From: an uncultured Lachnospiraceae bacterium
GTDB lineage: Bacteria; Bacillota_A; Clostridia; Lachnospirales; Lachnospiraceae
Assembly: GCA_947175285.1 (NCBI GenBank)
Contig: CAMWMM010000121.1
Coordinates: forward strand, 1 to 10,577
DNA: 10,577 nt
Direction: 5' to 3'
Positions 7,440 through 10,577 of the stretch are shown one piece after another. The translations under genes and the position numbers were made by a program. The notes under the pieces are model-generated. The model did not search any database, was not told the DNA's origin, and was given only the letters and a program-made list of their open reading frames with translations. The stretch's first letter is position 1; each line of letters starts with the position of its first letter.

Positions 7440-9539
7440 TTAATTAATCTTATTAAGTTTGTTATCGACAAGCCACTGAATATCATCTTCAAAAATGGTT
7501 TCATATCTTAATGAGAATTCCATGTCTGACGTATCGATTCCGTTAGTAGTATAGGCGAAAGAAATTTTATACTGCCATTCTCCCGGATATACGTCTATTT
7601 TGGTATCAATATCAACCTCATTTTCGATATCTTTCCTCTCTTTATAAAAAGAATAAGCGACGTTACCGGACGGGTCATATACTTCAAAAAATATAAAGGA
7701 TTCGTCGGTAAAAGGTGTCCAATAATGATGTCCGCTCCCGTCTATCAGATTTTTCAGGGTAATTGAGATATCTATACTGTTATCATGGTTTACATAAAAA
7801 CATGTTCCTCTGACGTTTCCTTTGCCTGTTACCGTAGGCATCATCCGTTCTGAAAAAGAAACACCTGTATTCAATATATAGCCGTTTTGAATATCCTCTT
7901 TCGTTTGCTCGTAAGTTCTGTAAAAATCATACGTCTGATTAAGCAATGAGGAATCATCCGGGGTTTCTTTATCCTTAATTTTTTCATTCTTAATTTCTTC
8001 ATTCTCGATTTCATCAGAGGATATATCCGATGTATCCGTATCGGTTGTAAATCCCAACACAGACGGATTAATCAGCTTTGCGGTTACAGATGTTTTTTCG
8101 GCGGGAGTTTGCTCTGTGCTTAACCGCACATGCCAAATGCCGGGATACACAACATCTGTCACCATAATCATATCTTTTCCAATGAGGTACTCCTGACTTC
8201 CTGATATAAAGCCATTTTGATTAAATGTATATGTCCGCACCACTTCGCCGTCAGGGTCAATTACTTCAAGAGTTCTGTGGCTATCCCCACTGACAACTGC
8301 GTTTAGCTGAATTTTAGCATTGTCATTTGTAATTTTAATTGCAATATCTTTGCTTGTTACCTCTTCCTCTTGTTGAAAGCCAATGATTTCAACCGGTTTT
8401 CTTTTTAAAGAAATGGTGTCTGCTTCGACATGAAGTTTTGTCTGATTATGCGCATTTACCACATATGCCCCCGAAAAGGCAAATCCGCAGAGAAGCATAG
8501 CCGTAAGTAACAAGGATGCTAAAATCCCCAATTTTGGTATTTTTTTAAAATTCATAATCGAATCCAGCCTTTCTATCAATATTTCCTTGCTTTCGTTCAA
8601 TGTGAGAGAAGCACGGGAATCTTTGTAATTCCCGCCAAACCCTATGGCATTCAGCAGGGTATCTCCATAGGCGCGCCGTCCCTGCATGTCAAGTTCCCGT
8701 ATGACGGCTTCATCACAGGAGAGCTCGCAAACCCTGCCTATTTCCCTGCTCATCAGGTAAACAAACGGATTAAACCAATGTGCGCAGACACTAAACTGCA
8801 CCAGCCATTTATAAAACATATCCCGCCGTTTGAAGTGCATAAGTTCATGCTGAACTGTAAAGTCAAAATCCGCAGGCGGCAGATTAGTGGTAGGGAGTAC
8901 AATACAGGGGCGGAAAAATCCAATCAGCAAAGGAGAAGAAACCAGATTATTTGTGTATATCTCCACCGTGGTTTTTATCCGGTTTCGTTCCACCAGTCTT
9001 CCAAACCGTTCCAGTAAGTTAATATCCGCCACTTCCACACAACTGGCGCGAATATATTTAATAAAGTCCTGATAAATCGTGATTTTCCGGATAAACAGGA
9101 TGAGGGCAACTGCCAGCCAGCCAATCCATAGGTTTTGCCATACTGTTGTTGCTGTATTGCTGCCGGAACTGTTGACCGGTTCCGTTGGCGTTACTTGTTC
9201 ATTTTCATTAGGCAGACTATTTTGTCCATCTGTCACAGTGTTTGTTTGAGGATTATCCACGTCTGTTTGGGGCTTGTCAATTGCGCCGCTTTGCTGCGTG
9301 TAAGGGGAAGCTGTCTCCGTTTGCGTTGTTCCCCTGTCAATCCCTTGAAAAAGCGCTGTCATCAAGTTTGTTTCCGGTGCAAATGGACAAAGCAGACGGG
9401 CAACCACCACAAGCCAGATATAATACTGCCATCGTTTGCTCAACCGCTCTTTAAACAAAGGGCGGAGCAGGAAAAGCAGGAGAATCAGAAGAGTGCCGGA
9501 GAGGGAAAGCGACAAAACAACTTTCAGTATTTCATTCAT
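7440..9539 (-). CDS. BlaR1/MecR1-like M56 membrane peptidase with two non-penicillin-binding sensor domains
   Basis: This is a membrane sensor-protease, expected to detect an extracellular signal and relieve repression by the BlaI-like protein encoded just upstream. In the 699-residue protein, helices lie at about 3-26, 39-55, 134-152 and 339-361. A Gln/Thr/Asn-rich segment (67-130) separates helices 2 and 3. The M56 zinc site is HELMH at 231-235, with Glu272 and Asp276-Glu277 in CELSCDEAV as the likely third ligand region. After the last helix, the extracellular part has no Ser-x-x-Lys penicillin-binding domain. It has two beta-rich domains (about 377-494 and 554-682) joined by an acidic, lysine-rich linker (500-530). 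The two share EV-x-DP-x-G and VYPG-x-W signatures. The ATG at 9539 overlaps the repressor gene by 8 bases; a GTG at 9548 is the alternative start, three codons longer. The ligand is unknown. Confidence 0.88.
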   Translation of the reverse strand: MNEILKVVLSLSLSGTLLILLLFLLRPLFKERLSKRWQYYIWLVVVARLLCPFAPETNLMTALFQGIDRGTTQTETASPYTQQSGAIDKPQTDVDNPQTNTVTDGQNSLPNENEQVTPTEPVNSSGSNTATTVWQNLWIGWLAVALILFIRKITIYQDFIKYIRASCVEVADINLLERFGRLVERNRIKTTVEIYTNNLVSSPLLIGFFRPCIVLPTTNLPPADFDFTVQHELMHFKRRDMFYKWLVQFSVCAHWFNPFVYLMSREIGRVCELSCDEAVIRELDMQGRRAYGDTLLNAIGFGGNYKDSRASLTLNESKEILIERLDSIMNFKKIPKLGILASLLLTAMLLCGFAFSGAYVVNAHNQTKLHVEADTISLKRKPVEIIGFQQEEEVTSKDIAIKITNDNAKIQLNAVVSGDSHRTLEVIDPDGEVVRTYTFNQNGFISGSQEYLIGKDMIMVTDVVYPGIWHVRLSTEQTPAEKTSVTAKLINPSVLGFTTDTDTSDISSDEIENEEIKNEKIKDKETPDDSSLLNQTYDFYRTYEQTKEDIQNGYILNTGVSFSERMMPTVTGKGNVRGTCFYVNHDNSIDISITLKNLIDGSGHHYWTPFTDESFIFFEVYDPSGNVAYSFYKERKDIENEVDIDTKIDVYPGEWQYKISFAYTTNGIDTSDMEFSLRYETIFEDDIQWLVDNKLNKIN

Positions 9540-9909
9540 TGCGTTCACCGCCTTCCCAGTGCTTTCTCAGATCCTCGTAATCATCGGGGGAAAGCAAGTC
9601 TTTTTGAATAAGCGTGGAAACAAGACCTTTCGCGTTGCCCTCATAGAGTTTATCAAGCAGGGTTTTGGTCTGTGCCTCCTGATAGTCCATTTCTAAAACG
9701 GTCGCAATATATTGATTGCGGAAACCTGTTTTACTTGTTTTCAGAAAGCCTTTATTAGTCAGACGCGAGAGTAAAGTTATAATTGTGTTTTTCGTCCAAG
9801 GAGTTCCTTTATCCTCTAACGCTTTGACAATTTCCGCATATAAAGCTGTGCCGCCGTTAGCCCATATAATTTTCATGAGCTCAAATTCATAATCTGATAT
9901 TTGCTGCAT
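9532..9909 (-). CDS. BlaI/MecI-family winged-helix repressor
   Basis: This is a DNA-binding repressor of 125 residues, the usual length for BlaI/MecI. The winged helix-turn-helix is at about 1-70: ISDYEFELMKIIW, then AEIVKAL, the recognition helix around WTKNTIITLLSRLTNKG (38-54), and the wing ending near TGFRNQYIA. The C-terminal dimerisation helices (75-120) resemble BlaI, with LLDKLYEGNAKGLVSTLI. As I recall, S. aureus BlaI is cleaved at an Asn-Phe bond in this stretch; the aligned residues here are Thr99-Leu100, so the cleavage site differs. The start ATG has GGTGA a few bases upstream. It is the first gene of a two-gene unit with the M56 peptidase and is probably autoregulated through the operators at 9954-9990. 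There is no beta-lactamase or PBP2a gene in view, so the symbol blaI is withheld. Confidence 0.93.
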   Translation of the reverse strand: MQQISDYEFELMKIIWANGGTALYAEIVKALEDKGTPWTKNTIITLLSRLTNKGFLKTSKTGFRNQYIATVLEMDYQEAQTKTLLDKLYEGNAKGLVSTLIQKDLLSPDDYEDLRKHWEGGERNE

Positions 9910-9953
9910 TTAAATCACCATGCCTTTCTCTCAGTCTGCGAATTTATCTGGAT

Positions 9954-9964
9954 TACATTTTGTA
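9954..9964. promoter_or_regulatory. BlaI-like operator, downstream copy
   Basis: TACATTTTGTA is a TACA/TGTA dyad like the BlaI/MecI operator core, though with a 3-base rather than the usual 2-base centre. It lies at about +4 to +14 of the predicted start of the repressor transcript on the minus strand, where a bound repressor would block the polymerase. It resembles the second copy at 9980-9990. Confidence 0.55.
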
Positions 9965-9974
9965 CTCTACCGAC

Positions 9975-10003
9975 AGGATAACATCTTGTAATCCAGGTGT
10001 CAA
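9975..10003 (-). promoter_or_regulatory. Promoter of the repressor-peptidase operon
   Basis: Read on the minus strand, a perfect TTGACA (10003-9998) is followed by a 17-bp spacer and TATCCT (9980-9975), preceded by TG one base before the -10 box, making an extended -10. Transcription would start near 9968, giving a leader of roughly 58 bases to the repressor ATG. The overlap with two TACA/TGTA dyads implies autorepression. Confidence 0.72.
9980..9990. promoter_or_regulatory. BlaI-like operator, upstream copy
   Basis: AACATCTTGTA (TACAAGATGTT on the minus strand) matches the first operator at 9 of 11 positions and lies 26 bp from it, measured start to start. It occupies the -35/-10 spacer and touches the first base of the -10 box of the minus-strand promoter. 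Two sites spaced by about two and a half helical turns suggest two repressor dimers. Confidence 0.5.
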
Positions 10004-10019
10004 GCATTCTTTTTTATTT

Positions 10020-10063
10020 TGATGCAAAAATGATGCAATTCTGATGCAACTTTGATGCATGGG
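10020..10063 (+). repeat. Four TGATGCA direct repeats with exact 11-bp period
   Basis: TGATGCA occurs at 10020-10026, 10031-10037, 10042-10048 and 10053-10059, each followed by four variable bases (AAAA, ATTC, ACTT, TGGG). All four heptamers are identical, while the spacers are not. A 7+4 repeat at one turn of the helix is the known pattern for OmpR/PhoB-family response regulators such as PhoP boxes. The array lies 16 bp upstream of the repressor operon -35 and about 40 bp before the lipoprotein gene start, so it could act on either, with the lipoprotein gene more likely from spacing. Confidence 0.8.
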
Positions 10064-10080
10064 GGTGTTACCATTAATGT
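10052..10080 (+). promoter_or_regulatory. Weak candidate promoter of the lipoprotein gene
   Basis: TTGATG (10052-10057), largely inside the last TGATGCA repeat, is 17 bp from TAATGT (10075-10080); ATTAAT at 10073-10078 is an alternative -10. Both match the consensus poorly, which fits a promoter that needs an activator bound to the repeats. With a start near 10086, the repeats would cover about -66 to -23. Confidence 0.3.
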
Positions 10081-10103
10081 GGGATGGGAGGTAGGAGTGT
10101 AAA

Positions 10104-10577
10104 ATGAGAGAAAACAGAAAGATACAAATTGTGACGGCAGTTTTGATTAGTCTTTTTATAGCGGCATGTGGAAAGGATACGCAGGCGGACAAGGGCAACG
10201 AGATTAATCCGCGAGAGAAAATAGAAAATCTTACAGAGGAAGGAAGCGGAGTCAATGAGGATGAAGCAGTAAGTAGCACAGGCGCGGCAGAGGACGAGAC
10301 GGTAGCAGAACTCGAACAAGAACCGGAACAGACTTTGCCGGATAACGTCATTGAGGCATATGTAACAGAAGAAGTCGAATACGTTGACGAAGTAATACCG
10401 GCGGAGTATACGGATGATTTGTCGCTTCTTTCGGATATGAAATATACGAATAATACATATGTTTATCAGGACGGTAAAGTGTATTTCCGCAGGTATCATG
10501 AGGATTCTTACGAAGAGGCTGCATTGTGGGGGAATTATGATGACATTCCTGAAACAAAAAAGGAAATTGTCTGTATC
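10104..10577 (+). CDS. Secreted lipoprotein with acidic linker and probable beta-propeller start (3' partial)
   Basis: The gene is open at the window end; 158 residues are visible and the C-terminal part is missing. The N-terminus is a lipoprotein signal peptide: positive residues at 2-6, a hydrophobic stretch 7-21, and the lipobox IAAC with Cys22 as the lipidation site, so the protein is anchored on the outer face of the membrane. Residues 25-105 are strongly acidic, low in hydrophobic residues, and probably a disordered tether. From about 112 the sequence YTNNTYVYQDGKVYFRRY resembles one strand pair of the DUF5050-like beta-propeller lipoproteins common in Clostridia; this is a tentative match. 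The ATG at 10104 has AGGAG at 10093-10097 with a 6-base spacer. It is divergent from the repressor operon and shares its control region, so it is a candidate target of that system. The function is unknown. Confidence 0.82.
   Translation, partial: MRENRKIQIVTAVLISLFIAACGKDTQADKGNEINPREKIENLTEEGSGVNEDEAVSSTGAAEDETVAELEQEPEQTLPDNVIEAYVTEEVEYVDEVIPAEYTDDLSLLSDMKYTNNTYVYQDGKVYFRRYHEDSYEEAALWGNYDDIPETKKEIVCI

Larger units (their letters stand above)
9948..9996. repeat. 10-bp inverted repeat framing both operators
   Basis: CTGGATTACA at 9948-9957 and TGTAATCCAG at 9987-9996 are perfect reverse complements separated by 29 bases. Each arm contains the outer half-site of one of the two operator dyads plus six flanking bases, so the conserved bases extend beyond the TACA/TGTA core. 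The arrangement more likely reflects paired repressor sites than an RNA hairpin. Confidence 0.6.

Noticed and set aside
9135..9611. Plus-strand open frame starting with a Cys-rich stretch, opposite the M56 peptidase gene
   Set aside because: It covers the antisense of the Gln/Thr-rich loop and first helices; the Cys run is the complement of low-complexity codons, not a real cysteine-rich peptide.
7440..9909. Calling the pair a beta-lactam resistance system (blaI-blaR1)
   Set aside because: There is no penicillin-binding sensor domain in the receptor and no beta-lactamase or resistant PBP gene in the window; only the protease and repressor families are shared.
9953..10557. Overlapping minus-strand open frames in the last 600 bases
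   Set aside because: The plus strand here has a good ribosome binding site, a lipoprotein signal peptide and continuous coding to the window end; the minus frames also cross the operator region.
1..10577. CRISPR arrays, tRNA or rRNA genes, insertion sequences, integrase or attachment sites
   Set aside because: None was seen on either strand; the only tandem repeat is the four-copy 11-bp array, which is far too short for CRISPR.

Overview
The window looks like a gut Firmicute of the Lachnospiraceae (Roseburia/Eubacterium/Ruminococcus type). It has moderate-to-low G+C by eye, AGGAG-type ribosome binding sites, tightly packed genes, and protein families whose best remembered relatives come from that group. 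No species can be named from the sequence alone.

Bases 1-7387, plus strand: the distal part of a beta-mannan utilisation operon. It opens with the 3' part of an ABC sugar-transporter permease. After a 98-bp gap holding a good sigma-A-like promoter come six close-set genes: a GH130 beta-1,4-mannooligosaccharide phosphorylase, a cellobiose 2-epimerase (AGE superfamily), a GH130 4-O-beta-mannosyl-glucose phosphorylase, a CE2-type acetyl esterase, a CE17-type acetyl esterase with a C-terminal carbohydrate-binding-like domain, and a class I mannose-6-phosphate isomerase. The enzymes have no signal peptides, so they should act in the cytoplasm. The inferred pathway is import of acetylated (gluco)manno-oligosaccharides, removal of acetyl groups by the two esterases, phosphorolysis from the non-reducing end to mannose 1-phosphate, epimerisation of the terminal disaccharide to mannosyl-glucose, phosphorolysis of that, and entry to glycolysis through fructose 6-phosphate. 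A phosphomannomutase, endo-mannanase, galactosidase and binding protein would be needed, but none is visible here. The layout matches what I remember of the Roseburia intestinalis mannan locus.

Bases 7388-7434: a perfect 19-bp hairpin between two converging transcription units, probably a terminator shared by both.

Bases 7440-9909, minus strand: a two-gene regulatory operon of the BlaI/BlaR1 type, with a winged-helix repressor followed by a membrane M56 metallopeptidase. The peptidase does not end in the penicillin-binding sensor of BlaR1. It carries two related, probably beta-sandwich extracellular domains joined by a charged linker. Its own promoter (TTGACA, 17 bp, extended -10) contains two TACA/TGTA-like operators.

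Bases 9910-10103: a dense 194-bp regulatory region between divergent genes. It holds the operators and promoter just mentioned and four TGATGCA repeats at an exact 11-bp period, the pattern expected for an OmpR/PhoB-family response regulator.

Bases 10104-10577, plus strand: the start of a lipoprotein gene with a long acidic linker, cut by the window end. The most novel part of the window is this regulator-lipoprotein module, because the sensor domains, scissile site, operators and 11-bp repeats all differ from the textbook beta-lactam-sensing system.
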